Below, one piece after another: positions 51,889 through 60,267 of a stretch of 64,000 bases of DNA. The DNA comes from Salinibacter pepae. Its GTDB lineage: Bacteria; Bacteroidota; Rhodothermia; Rhodothermales; Salinibacteraceae. The notes below the pieces were generated by a model that did not search any database, was not told the origin of the DNA, and saw nothing but the letters and a program-made list of their open reading frames with translations. Position numbers and translations under genes: made by a program. Position 1 is the stretch's first letter; each line of letters starts with the position of its first letter. The stretch spans positions 1,116,001-1,180,000 of the forward strand of contig NZ_CAMTTE010000001.1 of assembly GCF_947077775.1 (NCBI RefSeq), read 5' to 3'.

Positions 51889-52539
51889 ATGACGATGCCT
51901 CCCTCCTCGTCTGAGGATTCGACGCCCCGGCCCGGCGCTGCGCCGCGGGCGGGTGCTTCGCCCCCGGAAGACGACGAGCTCTCCTTCGACGTCTTGCGGA
52001 ACCGTCTTGGGACGGGTGACGAGGCGGCCTTCGAGCGCATTTTTCGGCGGCTCTCCGAACCGGTCTTTCGCTTCGTGTGCGGCATGGTGCAGGATGAGGC
52101 TCTCGCCCACGACATCACGCAGGACACATTTGCGAAGCTCTGGTCGATTCGCGACCGGATGGACACGGTCGACTCGCTTCGGGCCTACGTTTTCCAGATG
52201 GCCCGAAATCGCGTGTACAACCATCAGCGCGACGAGGCGGTACGCCGCGATAATGAGCAGGACGTGCGGGACGCCCATCCCGATGCCTCCCCGCCCGCTC
52301 CGGACGAGACCCTCGACGCCGATCTGCTTCGGTCCCTGCTCGAACGATGGATCGCAGAACTGCCCGACCGGCAGCGTGAGGCATTGACGCTGCGCCGGCA
52401 GAAGGACCTCAGTCACGACGAGATCGCCGAGATCATGGACGTGTCGCCAAACACGGTCAACAACCACATCGTCCGGGCCATGCGTACCCTGCGCGAGCGT
52501 CTTGGTGAATACCGTCCAGATGTACGGTCCGAGCCGTGA
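51889..52539 (+). CDS. ECF RNA polymerase sigma factor (FecI/sigma-70 family)
   Basis: The product is 216 residues from ATG 51889 (or 51895). A Ser/Pro/Ala-rich N-terminus precedes sigma region 2 (AFERIFRRLSEPVFRFVCGM, DITQDTFAKLW, LRAYVFQMARNRVYNH). Region 4 is at the C-terminus (LPDRQREALTLRRQKDLSHDEIAEIMDVSP, then TVNNHIVRAMRTLRERL). It is of the Bacteroidota-type FecI group. Its TGA stop overlaps a GTG at 52536 that begins the open frame of the FecR gene. It probably activates the surface-receptor operon. Confidence 0.93.
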   Translation: MTMPPSSSEDSTPRPGAAPRAGASPPEDDELSFDVLRNRLGTGDEAAFERIFRRLSEPVFRFVCGMVQDEALAHDITQDTFAKLWSIRDRMDTVDSLRAYVFQMARNRVYNHQRDEAVRRDNEQDVRDAHPDASPPAPDETLDADLLRSLLERWIAELPDRQREALTLRRQKDLSHDEIAEIMDVSPNTVNNHIVRAMRTLRERLGEYRPDVRSEP

Positions 52540-52589
52540 CTCCGCGCTCTGAACGAGAGACGGACGCAGACGTCACTATTTGCCCCTTG

Positions 52590-53630
52590 ATGGCTTCCCG
52601 ATCGCCCATGGATATGCCCTCGCTTTCTTCCCATTCTGACGACCCGGCCGACGGTGGCGACGAGAAGCAGGACGATGAACGCATCTGGCGCCTCCTACAG
52701 CGCACCGACGATGAGCGGGCCGATGCGTACAACGTAGATGAGGAATGGGACCAGCTTGCCGGCCGCCTCGACCTCAACGCTGCCGACGCGGAGGGGGGGC
52801 CCTCCGACACGTCCTCCCCGTCGCGCCGGGCCCACGACCGCCCCGCTCGGGCTCCGGGCTCCGCAGCCGGTTGGCGCCCGCGCCGGACGCAGGTCCTAAC
52901 GGTCGCGGCGCTCGTGCTCTGTCTCGTCGGGGGCGGTGCCCTGTGGTGGAGCCAGCCGGCCTCCGTAACCGCGGCGGCCGGGGAGCGCACCTCCGTCGCC
53001 CTGCCGGACGGCTCGACCGTCGAGTTGAACGGCGGCACGACGATCGAATATGCGCGGGGCTTCTCCACGCTTCCACTGGTAGAGGCCTCCGCCCGCGAGG
53101 TTCGGCTGGAAGGGGAGGCCTTCTTCTCCGTTGTGGACGGGGACCGGCCCTTCCGGGTCGAGACTCCAAACGCCCAGGTGGAGGTGCTCGGGACCGAATT
53201 TCACGTTCATGCCCGTCCGCAGGACGACACACCGGAGACCCGCGTGGCCGTTGCCAGCGGCGAAGTACGGGTCGCGGGAACCTCCTCGGAGACCGGAGCG
53301 GTCGTGCTCGATGAGCGCGGCGAGGCGAGCCGAGTGTCCGGGCGGAACGCCCCCCCGAGCGCCCCGACCCCCACCGACCTCAAGTACGTGCAGGCCTGGC
53401 GGACCGGCGGCTTCGGACTGGCGGAGGCGTCGCTCCCGGCCATTTTGCGCGAGTTGGAGCTCCGCTTCGGCGTGTCGCTCCGCCTTAGGGTGCCTGCGGC
53501 CAAGACCGACACGATGACGCTCCACTACGCCCGAGATGCTCGCCTGGAGGACGTGCTCCGCGACGTTTGCATCGTACAGGGCCTCACCTACCGCGAGACG
53601 AGCCAGGGATACGAGCTGGTTCGGGACTGA
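52590..53630 (+). CDS. FecR-type anti-sigma factor
   Basis: The product is 346 residues from ATG 52590; GTG 52536, overlapping the sigma stop (GTGA), would add 18 and suggests translational coupling. An N-terminal cytoplasmic part (DDERIWRLLQRTDDERADAY) is followed by a single membrane segment (VLTVAALVLCLVGGGALWW). The periplasmic FecR domain comes next (TSVALPDGSTVELNGGTTIEY, VRLEGEAFFSVVDGDRPF, VEVLGTEFHVHA). The C-terminal DUF4974 domain ends with LHYARDARLEDVLRDVCIVQGL. It should hold the ECF sigma factor until the outer-membrane receptor signals. Confidence 0.93.
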   Translation: MASRSPMDMPSLSSHSDDPADGGDEKQDDERIWRLLQRTDDERADAYNVDEEWDQLAGRLDLNAADAEGGPSDTSSPSRRAHDRPARAPGSAAGWRPRRTQVLTVAALVLCLVGGGALWWSQPASVTAAAGERTSVALPDGSTVELNGGTTIEYARGFSTLPLVEASAREVRLEGEAFFSVVDGDRPFRVETPNAQVEVLGTEFHVHARPQDDTPETRVAVASGEVRVAGTSSETGAVVLDERGEASRVSGRNAPPSAPTPTDLKYVQAWRTGGFGLAEASLPAILRELELRFGVSLRLRVPAAKTDTMTLHYARDARLEDVLRDVCIVQGLTYRETSQGYELVRD

Positions 53631-53675
53631 GTAGCCCCTTCTCGCCCGCCCTTGCGCAACCAGCTAATTCCCATA

Positions 53676-56489
53676 ATGCAAGGTGGCTTCACTTCATTTG
53701 TTACTTCGGGGTTGTCTCCTCCCCCTGCTTGGTGGAGCACACCAGGGCTGTGTCTGGTTCTTGGGCTTCTCTTCGCCGGAGCGGCGCCGGTGCAGGCCCA
53801 GGCGCCAGACTCGACCCATTCGGCCGCCACGTACACGATTGCCCTCCGCGACGTCCCCCTCAAGACCGCCCTGCAGCGGTTCGTGGCCCACACCAACGCC
53901 GACCTCGCCTACTCGACGGACCTCGTCAAGGGCCGCTCGGTCTACTGCCGCTCGCAGCAGGTGCCGGTGGAGACCCTGCTCTCCTGCATCCTTAGCGGGA
54001 CGGGCGTCGATTACCTCCGCACGGCCAGCGGCAGCTACCTTCTCGTCGAGTCGCGCCGGACAGCCCCGCCCGTGGGCCGCGTCGCCGGCCGGGTGGTGGA
54101 CGCGGCCACCGGGGAGCCCCTCCCGAACGCCAACGTCCTCCTCGCCGACGCCGGGACGGGAACAGCCACGAATCAGGCTGGGCGGTTTACTGTGGCTCCC
54201 GTCCTAGCTGGCAAGCACCGCCTCGTCGTGACGTACGTCGGCTACCGCACGGCCGTCGACAGCGTGCGGGTTCCTCCCGACGGTCGTGATACGATCCGAG
54301 TGTCCCTCTCGCGGCGGGTGCTGGACACCGAGCCCATCGTCGTGGACGGCCTGCAGCGGCGCCTGCCCTCCGCCCGCCTCGGCAAGTCCGCCGTAAATGC
54401 GTCTGGGCTCAGGCGCCTTTCCAGTGCGGGCACCCCGGACGTGATTCGTGCCGCCGGCCAACGTGTAGGGGTGTCGCTCAATCGTCCGCTTGCCGAGCTC
54501 AACATTCAGGGCGGCGACGGCGGGGAGCAAGTCACCTTGCTCGATGGGACCCCCGTGCGGGAGCCCGTTAGCTTGGGCGGTCTGTTGGGCGCCTTCAGCC
54601 CACAAGCCCTGGAGCGAATGACGGTTCACAAGACCGGTTTCGGCGTGGCCCAGGGTAGTTACACCGCCGGCGTGCTGGAGGCCACCCACGATCTGTCCCG
54701 CTCCGGTACGGCCTACGCCGCGGCCACCCTCGACCCCGTCAGTGCAAATGGGCGGGCTGAGGCCAGCTGGAATGAGTCGGGGACGAGAACCGGTCGCGCC
54801 ATGGTGGCCGCTCGCCGAAGTCTGTGGGACATTTACCGCACCCCCTCGCTGCGGCGCCTCCTCAACTCGCGCACGGCCCTCGATCCTATTCTCACCGCCA
54901 CGTGGCCCGGAGGCACGAACGGACTCCAATCGTCATCGAACCAGGTTCAGGCGCCGCACGCTCAGTTTTCCGACCTCCACGCGGCGGTCCGGCAGGAACT
55001 GACGCCCTTCCAGGAGCTGTACGTGTCGGGGCATCACGGCTCCACCCGGCTCAGTACAGACGTGGCGACGACGTTGTCGACTCCAGAGGGTCAGGATCGC
55101 CGCTTGCTCTCCCGTGAACGGTACAACTGGACCAATACGGCCCTTCAGGGTCGATACGAGTGGGTCGTGGGGAGTCGTGTCACGGGGAGCGCCCAGCTTT
55201 GGGGAAGCCGCCACGACGCCGAGTCGCTCTACGGATTTCGAGACTCAACCGTGCAGGAGGGAGGCACACTCACCCCTCCGTCATTCGACCTGCGGGCGGG
55301 CCCTCATTCGGGAGAGGGAAACGAAATCGAAGAATGGGGACTTCGGATCGAGGCCGACGCGAGCCTGACCCCGAATGTCCGCCTCCGAGCCGCCTTGGAG
55401 CCTCGTCATCACCGCGGCGCGTTTCGGACACGAAATCAGTTCCTCGGGGCCATCGCGCACGAGACGAGCGCCTGGCAGATGGGGAGCTACCTGGAGGCCG
55501 AGACGTCGCTCGGGCTCCGTTGGACCGCCACTGCCGGCACGCGCCTCACGTACGTCGCACCGCGGCGCACCGTCTACGCCGAGCCGCGGCTCTCCCTGCG
55601 GTACGACCGGGCCTCCACCCCGCTGGGCGGGGTGGCCGTGCGCCTGGCCGGCGGCCTCTACCGGCAGTACATGATGCAGTCCGAAATCAGTGGCACTGGT
55701 CCCACGTCCGTCGTGCCATCGGTGCAGTTCTGGTTGCCCATCGACCGGTCCCTCGCCCCGCCGCGGGCGCTCCACACCGCCGGATCCGTCCTGCTTACGC
55801 CCTCAGACCCGTGGACGGCTCGCCTCGAGTTGTATCACAAGTGGCAACCGCGCACCCTCCACATTGACTACACCGGACTCGTGCACTCTCCGATCGGCAG
55901 CACGTCGGGGGACGTTCGTCGATTCGGGGACCAGTCTGCTTTCATGGCCGCAGGCCGTGGGCGTGCCTACGGCGGGGCCGTTCACGTGCAGCGTCAGGGC
56001 GAACGCGTTTCGGCAAGTGCCAGTGCCGAGTGGAGCCGCGTGACGCGCCGCTACCCGGGCCGATTTGGCGGCCGGTCGGTCCCGGCCCCGTGGTCCCAAC
56101 CGGTCCGTCTCACCACCGACCTCGACGTGTCGCTCGCCGAAGGCCTTGAGGCCCATGCCCACTGGCAGGGCACCTGGGAGCGTCCGTGGGCCCTGCGGCG
56201 CGCCTACTACGATTACCTCGCCCTCGCGGGAGACACCCGTGATCTCTCATACGACCTGACTCGGCCCGGCAACCAGGTCCTTTCACCCTTCTCGCGCCTC
56301 GACCTCGGCCTCTCGGCGGAGACCCGTCTCCGTACCTTCACCCTCGAGGCTCGGCTGAACCTCGTGAACGTATTCGACCGCCACAATGCGTTTGATTGGA
56401 GCCTCGACCCGACCGGTGCGGGCCCCGCCCCGGTCCGACGCACCCTGCCGGGGCGCCGCCTGTTTGTCTCCTTCGGCCTAAAGTATTGA
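53676..56489 (+). CDS. TonB-dependent outer-membrane receptor with STN signalling domain
   Basis: The product is 937 residues from ATG 53676. After a signal peptide (LCLVLGLLFAGAAPVQAQA, about 25-43) come the STN domain (about 53-125), a CarboxypepD_reg-like domain (RVAGRVVDAATGEPLPNANV, about 135-215), a plug with LAELNIQGGDGGEQVTLLDGTPV, and a beta-barrel ending in RLFVSFGLKY. STN domains interact with FecR-type anti-sigma factors, so the three genes 51889-56489 form a FecI-FecR-FecA-like circuit. The plug lacks the usual SusC features, so siderophore, vitamin or other ligands are all possible. The gene follows FecR with 45 bases between. Confidence 0.93.
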   Translation: MQGGFTSFVTSGLSPPPAWWSTPGLCLVLGLLFAGAAPVQAQAPDSTHSAATYTIALRDVPLKTALQRFVAHTNADLAYSTDLVKGRSVYCRSQQVPVETLLSCILSGTGVDYLRTASGSYLLVESRRTAPPVGRVAGRVVDAATGEPLPNANVLLADAGTGTATNQAGRFTVAPVLAGKHRLVVTYVGYRTAVDSVRVPPDGRDTIRVSLSRRVLDTEPIVVDGLQRRLPSARLGKSAVNASGLRRLSSAGTPDVIRAAGQRVGVSLNRPLAELNIQGGDGGEQVTLLDGTPVREPVSLGGLLGAFSPQALERMTVHKTGFGVAQGSYTAGVLEATHDLSRSGTAYAAATLDPVSANGRAEASWNESGTRTGRAMVAARRSLWDIYRTPSLRRLLNSRTALDPILTATWPGGTNGLQSSSNQVQAPHAQFSDLHAAVRQELTPFQELYVSGHHGSTRLSTDVATTLSTPEGQDRRLLSRERYNWTNTALQGRYEWVVGSRVTGSAQLWGSRHDAESLYGFRDSTVQEGGTLTPPSFDLRAGPHSGEGNEIEEWGLRIEADASLTPNVRLRAALEPRHHRGAFRTRNQFLGAIAHETSAWQMGSYLEAETSLGLRWTATAGTRLTYVAPRRTVYAEPRLSLRYDRASTPLGGVAVRLAGGLYRQYMMQSEISGTGPTSVVPSVQFWLPIDRSLAPPRALHTAGSVLLTPSDPWTARLELYHKWQPRTLHIDYTGLVHSPIGSTSGDVRRFGDQSAFMAAGRGRAYGGAVHVQRQGERVSASASAEWSRVTRRYPGRFGGRSVPAPWSQPVRLTTDLDVSLAEGLEAHAHWQGTWERPWALRRAYYDYLALAGDTRDLSYDLTRPGNQVLSPFSRLDLGLSAETRLRTFTLEARLNLVNVFDRHNAFDWSLDPTGAGPAPVRRTLPGRRLFVSFGLKY

Positions 56490-56672
56490 TCCCACCTTGC
56501 CCGTCCCTTTTGGCCAGATGGTCGTCTGGCCGACAGGTGTCCCCCTCCCGCCTCGCTGCCCCGCGGCCCCCTCGGTATTACAACTCGCTCCCCTCCGACT
56601 GGCGACGTCTGCCTCGGGGACGGGGCCGCTTCGGCCTCTCCGTTCGGGCCCCTCCCCTGTCGTGCCGCAACG
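56490..56672. other. Gap between the receptor gene and the coiled-coil gene
   Basis: This 183-base stretch is G+C-rich and holds no terminator hairpin or ORF that I recognise. Whether 56673 belongs to the receptor operon cannot be told from it. Confidence 0.35.
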
Positions 56673-57353
56673 ATGGCCGAGAATCTGCGGGACAGTGTTG
56701 CGCACCGCGACATCGCTTTGCTCAATTTCTGTGCCCTCGTCATGTTGGAGCGACTGCCGTCCTCTTTCGTCAAGCACATCGAACTCTGGCTCAGTGCCGC
56801 GGGCCTCGGCATCATCCTCGGCATCGGGTACGCCTCCGGCCCGTCCGGCCCGGTCTTCTGGCGGTTGATCGCGGTCATTGCCGTCGGCATCGGCGTCGTG
56901 CACGGATTCATTTTCTGGGCCGTGCGGCGGCGCCAGCGCCAGGTGCGCCGACAGTCCATCCGCGAGATTCAGCAGATGCTGTCCGACGTGCTCAAAAACA
57001 AGCTCGCCGCCATCAACATGGACCTGCCCGAGGAGGAAAATCAGGAGATGGTAAAGCAGGAGCTAGACGGCATCCGCTCCTCGATCGAAGACATCGCCAG
57101 CGAGATCGAAAATATTTCCGAGGAGAGCATCGAGGGCTGGAAGGAGCACTACAGCGGCGCGGCAGAACGGACAACGCGTCTGTGGTGCGTATTGCGTGGT
57201 GCGTACTGCGCGACTGTCTTCCCGACGCAATACGAAATCTCCCCTACTCCAGCGCGTCGTACTCTTCCTGCTGGCCCTCCGTCGCGGGCTCTAGGATCAC
57301 CGCCTGCCCCCCGCCCCGCGCCAGATCGGCCTCAATCGTATCGGACGCCGTGA
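56673..57353 (+). CDS. Membrane protein with coiled coil, C-terminus probably out of frame
   Basis: The product as read is 226 residues. Two hydrophobic segments (IELWLSAAGLGIILGIGYASG, and FWRLIAVIAVGIGVVHGFIFW) are followed by a basic turn and a coiled coil of about 70 residues (IREIQQMLSDVLKNKLAAIN, then MVKQELDGIRSSIEDIASEI) that resembles the dimerisation helix of histidine kinases without its kinase domain. After about residue 170 the reading passes into GTGCGTATTGCGTGGTGCGT-type intergenic repeat sequence and then into the antisense of the next gene, overlapping it by 110 bases. The true end is therefore probably near 57170 or the gene is truncated. Confidence 0.55.
   Translation: MAENLRDSVAHRDIALLNFCALVMLERLPSSFVKHIELWLSAAGLGIILGIGYASGPSGPVFWRLIAVIAVGIGVVHGFIFWAVRRRQRQVRRQSIREIQQMLSDVLKNKLAAINMDLPEEENQEMVKQELDGIRSSIEDIASEIENISEESIEGWKEHYSGAAERTTRLWCVLRGAYCATVFPTQYEISPTPARRTLPAGPPSRALGSPPAPRPAPDRPQSYRTP
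57180..57240. repeat. GTGCGTATTGCGTGGTGCGT-type repeat at convergent gene ends
   Basis: Two to three degenerate copies of TGGTGCGTATTGCG are followed by the complementary GACGCAATACG at about 57219-57233. It is related to the TCACGCAATACGC sequence at 4205-4228. It appears to have replaced or overwritten the end of the 56673 gene. Confidence 0.5.
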
Positions 57354-59370
57354 CGAGGCCGCGGCGAATGCGGTAGGCGTGGGGGGTTTCTCGGTAGTCG
57401 GCGTCGGGGGCGTCTTCGAAGACGTGGGCCACGTAGGCCTGTCCGTCATCGAGGACATCGAGCGGGACCTCGACGGTTCGCGCCTCCTCGTTTGTGGTCG
57501 TCCCGATGTACCAGGCCTCCCCCTCCGCCGCCTGGCGGGCGATGGAGATGTGCTCGCCGATGCGGGCGTCGAGGACGTGGCTCTCCGCCCAGTCCGCGGG
57601 GACGCGCTCGATGAACGCGACGGCCTCTTCGCCCTCGTAGTTCTCGACGAGGTCGGCCGCCATCTGCACCGGGCTGTAGAGCACGACCATGTTCGCCAGC
57701 TGCTTCGACAGCGTGGTGAGCACGCGGTGGTCCGGCATCGTCTCCTCGGGGGTGAGGTTGAAGACGCCGGGCGTGTAGTCGAGGGGCCCCGCCAGCATGC
57801 GCGTGAAGGGCAGGGTTACGGTGTGCGACGGCGGGCTCGGCTCGGCCCACGCGTTGTACTCCATGCCGCGCACGCCCTCCCGCGTCATCATGTTGGGCCA
57901 GGTGCGCTCGATGCCCGTGCCCATGACCGGCTCGTGCACGTCCAGCACAATTTCGTGCTCGGCGGCGGTTTTCACGACCCGTCGGTAGTGGTTGACCATC
58001 TGCTGGCCGTGGTGGTGCACGCCCTCGGGCCGGATGGGGCCCGCGTAGCCGGTCTTCACGGCAGGCACGCCCACCGAGTCGTACAGCGCAAAGGCGTCGT
58101 CCAGCTGACGCTCGTAGGCGGGAATGTCGCCCCCGGTCTCGTGGTGGCCCACGAGCGCCACCCCTCGCTCCTCGCCGTAGTCCACGACCTCCTGGAGGTC
58201 GAAGTCGGGGTACGACTCGGTGAAGTTGAACTCGTCGCCCCCAAGCCAGGTCTCCCATCCGAGGTTCCAGCCCTCCACCAGCACGCCGTCGATGTCGTGC
58301 TCGGCGGCGAAGTCCATGTACCGCTTCGTCCGCTCAGTGGTGGCGCCGTGGACGCCGTTGCGGCCCCACGAGTATTTGTCGATGTGCATGCCCCACCAGA
58401 TGCCGACGTACGTCATCGGCTCGATCCAGGAGGGGTCCTCGATCTTCGAGGGCTCGTTGAGGTTCTGCAGAATGTGCGACTCGATCAGCCCGCCGGGTCG
58501 GTCGGCCACCTGAATCACGCGCCAGGGCGTCTGGTGGGGCACGCGCGCCTTCACCTTCACGCCGTCGGGCCAGGGCACGAGGTTGGTGTGCAGGGTGGTG
58601 GGCGTCTCGGCGTCGGCCCGCAGTGTCATGCTCGAGTAGTCGGTGAGGGCGGCCTCGTGGAGGGCAAGGTACCGCGTCTCGTCCGGGCTGCGCAGCGTGA
58701 GCGGCGGGTTGACGGTGCCGGGGGCAGCCTCCTTCTCGCTCGTGTCGGGCGCGCCCCCGTCCACCTCTTCGAGGTACGAGTTGTAGCTGATTTTTGAGGC
58801 ACTGTCGCGGATGGCGCTGAGTGGCGTCTCGCGGTAGACCCACTCGTAGTTGTCGTAGTCGTCGGGAATCCACCAGGCGGTGTGGTCCGCCGTGAGGCGG
58901 AACTGCGTCTCCTCCGACGCGATGCGGAGGGCGTCGAGGGCGGGCTGTTCGGGCCAGCGGTAGCGGAACGCCACCCCGTCGTTGTACGCCCGCAGGACGA
59001 GGGTCAGCCGCCGCTTCGGCGCGTCGGTCTCCCGCAGTCGAATTGTGCGTTCGGAAAAGTGGTTGCGCACCGAGTCCTGTGTGCCCCACACGGGCGTCCA
59101 CGACGTGTCCACCGTGCGCCGGGTCGTCCCGGCCACCTCAAACCCGTCGCGCAGGGGCGCCTCCCCGTCTAGCTCGAAGCCGAGGGGCGAGGCCGCGACG
59201 AGCGAGTCGCCGTCGGCCGCCACGTGGTAGTAAGGACGCCCGTCCTGCAACTCAACGCCAATGGTGAGGCCGCCGTCGGGGGAGGTTGTGGTCATGGGGG
59301 CGTCGGTCGAGCAGGCGGTCAGGGACAGGACGAGTGCGGCGGCAACACTGAGCGCGAGGCGGACGGACAT
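57244..59370 (-). CDS. Glycoside hydrolase family 97 lipoprotein (alpha-glycosidase)
   Basis: The product is 708 residues from ATG at 59370. A lipoprotein signal ends in LSLTACS. The N-terminal beta-sandwich (SPDGGLTIGVELQDGRPYYHV) and the (beta/alpha)8 barrel follow, with YVGIWWGMHIDKYSWG, VLVEGWNLGWETW and LVGHHETGGD. Next come EPVMGTGIERTWPNMMT, with REGVRGMEYNAW containing the Glu pair of inverting GH97 alpha-glucosidases such as SusB. The HETGG and MEYNAW motifs support the inverting group. It would act on alpha-glucans in the periplasm or at the outer membrane. No SusC/SusD genes are nearby; the receptor at 53676 is not SusC-like. Confidence 0.9.
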   Translation of the reverse strand: MSVRLALSVAAALVLSLTACSTDAPMTTTSPDGGLTIGVELQDGRPYYHVAADGDSLVAASPLGFELDGEAPLRDGFEVAGTTRRTVDTSWTPVWGTQDSVRNHFSERTIRLRETDAPKRRLTLVLRAYNDGVAFRYRWPEQPALDALRIASEETQFRLTADHTAWWIPDDYDNYEWVYRETPLSAIRDSASKISYNSYLEEVDGGAPDTSEKEAAPGTVNPPLTLRSPDETRYLALHEAALTDYSSMTLRADAETPTTLHTNLVPWPDGVKVKARVPHQTPWRVIQVADRPGGLIESHILQNLNEPSKIEDPSWIEPMTYVGIWWGMHIDKYSWGRNGVHGATTERTKRYMDFAAEHDIDGVLVEGWNLGWETWLGGDEFNFTESYPDFDLQEVVDYGEERGVALVGHHETGGDIPAYERQLDDAFALYDSVGVPAVKTGYAGPIRPEGVHHHGQQMVNHYRRVVKTAAEHEIVLDVHEPVMGTGIERTWPNMMTREGVRGMEYNAWAEPSPPSHTVTLPFTRMLAGPLDYTPGVFNLTPEETMPDHRVLTTLSKQLANMVVLYSPVQMAADLVENYEGEEAVAFIERVPADWAESHVLDARIGEHISIARQAAEGEAWYIGTTTNEEARTVEVPLDVLDDGQAYVAHVFEDAPDADYRETPHAYRIRRGLVTASDTIEADLARGGGQAVILEPATEGQQEEYDALE

Positions 59371-59689
59371 CACAACGGTCGAAAGCGACGTAGAACACAC
59401 GAACAGAGGGGCGTTCCCCGCCCGAAGCGCTGGATTTTTAGCGGACGCTCCTCAGGATACGGCCTGTGGCGAGAAAACCCCAAAGGCTTCGCCCCGGTGC
59501 CTCCGGGATGCCTCCGACTGCGACGCGCTCCGGCCGAGCCCCCCATCCGCAAGACCGACAAGAGGGTCGGTCCTTGCATCGTAGCGTGCCCTACCGCCCC
59601 TACCGCCCCTACCGGCCCGCCCTTCCTTTCCGAACTGATGGACAGTTACCGGTACGGCCGTTCCCTCGCCTTCCGTCGTGTCGTTTCGA
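59371..59689. other. Intergenic region with minor tandem repeat
   Basis: It holds ACCGCCCCT repeated about 2.7 times at 59591-59615 and a GACCGAC/GTCGGTC stem near 59552-59573. It lies upstream of the GH97 gene (-) and downstream of the broken gene. No intact ORF with family-like sequence is present. Confidence 0.4.
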
Positions 59690-60167
59690 AGCTCGGCCTG
59701 GGCCTGTCTTGGAGCGACCCGCCTCCACACCTCGCGCAGCTTGTCGTCCCCCCTCTCTCCGATGTGGTACCAGGCCCCCCTCCACCCGGGCCTCGAAGCG
59801 AAGGGTGCCCCCATTCACCGAGGGGTCCGAGTGGCACTGAATGTGCTCGACGCACACGCCGCGCTCCGGGTGGTACTCGTAGCGCCCGCCCCCCGCGAGC
59901 ACCGATTCCACATCCTCCGTCTCTCGCCCCCAGGCGAAGTGGGTCGAGTTCAGAATTTTAACGTTGGCCCCCCAGCTGCCGCTCTGGTCCACGACCGAGT
60001 CCGGGTAGACCAGCTCCTGCGGCACCATTCTCCACGTGCCCCCCAGCTCGTTGGACGGGAGCTGGGCCCGGGCCCCCGGTGTACCGACGAGCCCGACCGC
60101 GACGAGGAGACCGACGAGACACCGAACCGTCTGCCTGGCAGGAGACGCCGTGAGGTTGGGAGTCCAT
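59690..60167 (-). pseudogene. Broken gene for a small secreted protein (lipocalin-like superfamily pattern)
   Basis: Read from right to left, a signal-like stretch VRCLVGLLVAVGLVG and TPGARAQLPSNELGGTWRMV is in one frame without any ATG, GTG or TTG after the preceding stop; an ATG at 60167 is in a different frame. The body continues with SGSWGANVKILNSTHFAWGR and AGGGRYEYHPE. At about 59785 the frame breaks: the expected continuation AWYHIGERGDDKLREVWRR lies in another frame, restored by removing one G from a run of six. No stop follows the expected end. Two to three defects in one gene favour true decay over sequencing error. Confidence 0.65.
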
Positions 60168-60267
60168 CGTGGAGGCTATCCCCAATATAGCGCGGTTGTC
60201 ACGATTTACCAAGCAACCCTTAACGGATCTTTCGTCTCCGTCGTGGTGACCGGAATCGTGCCCGGCA

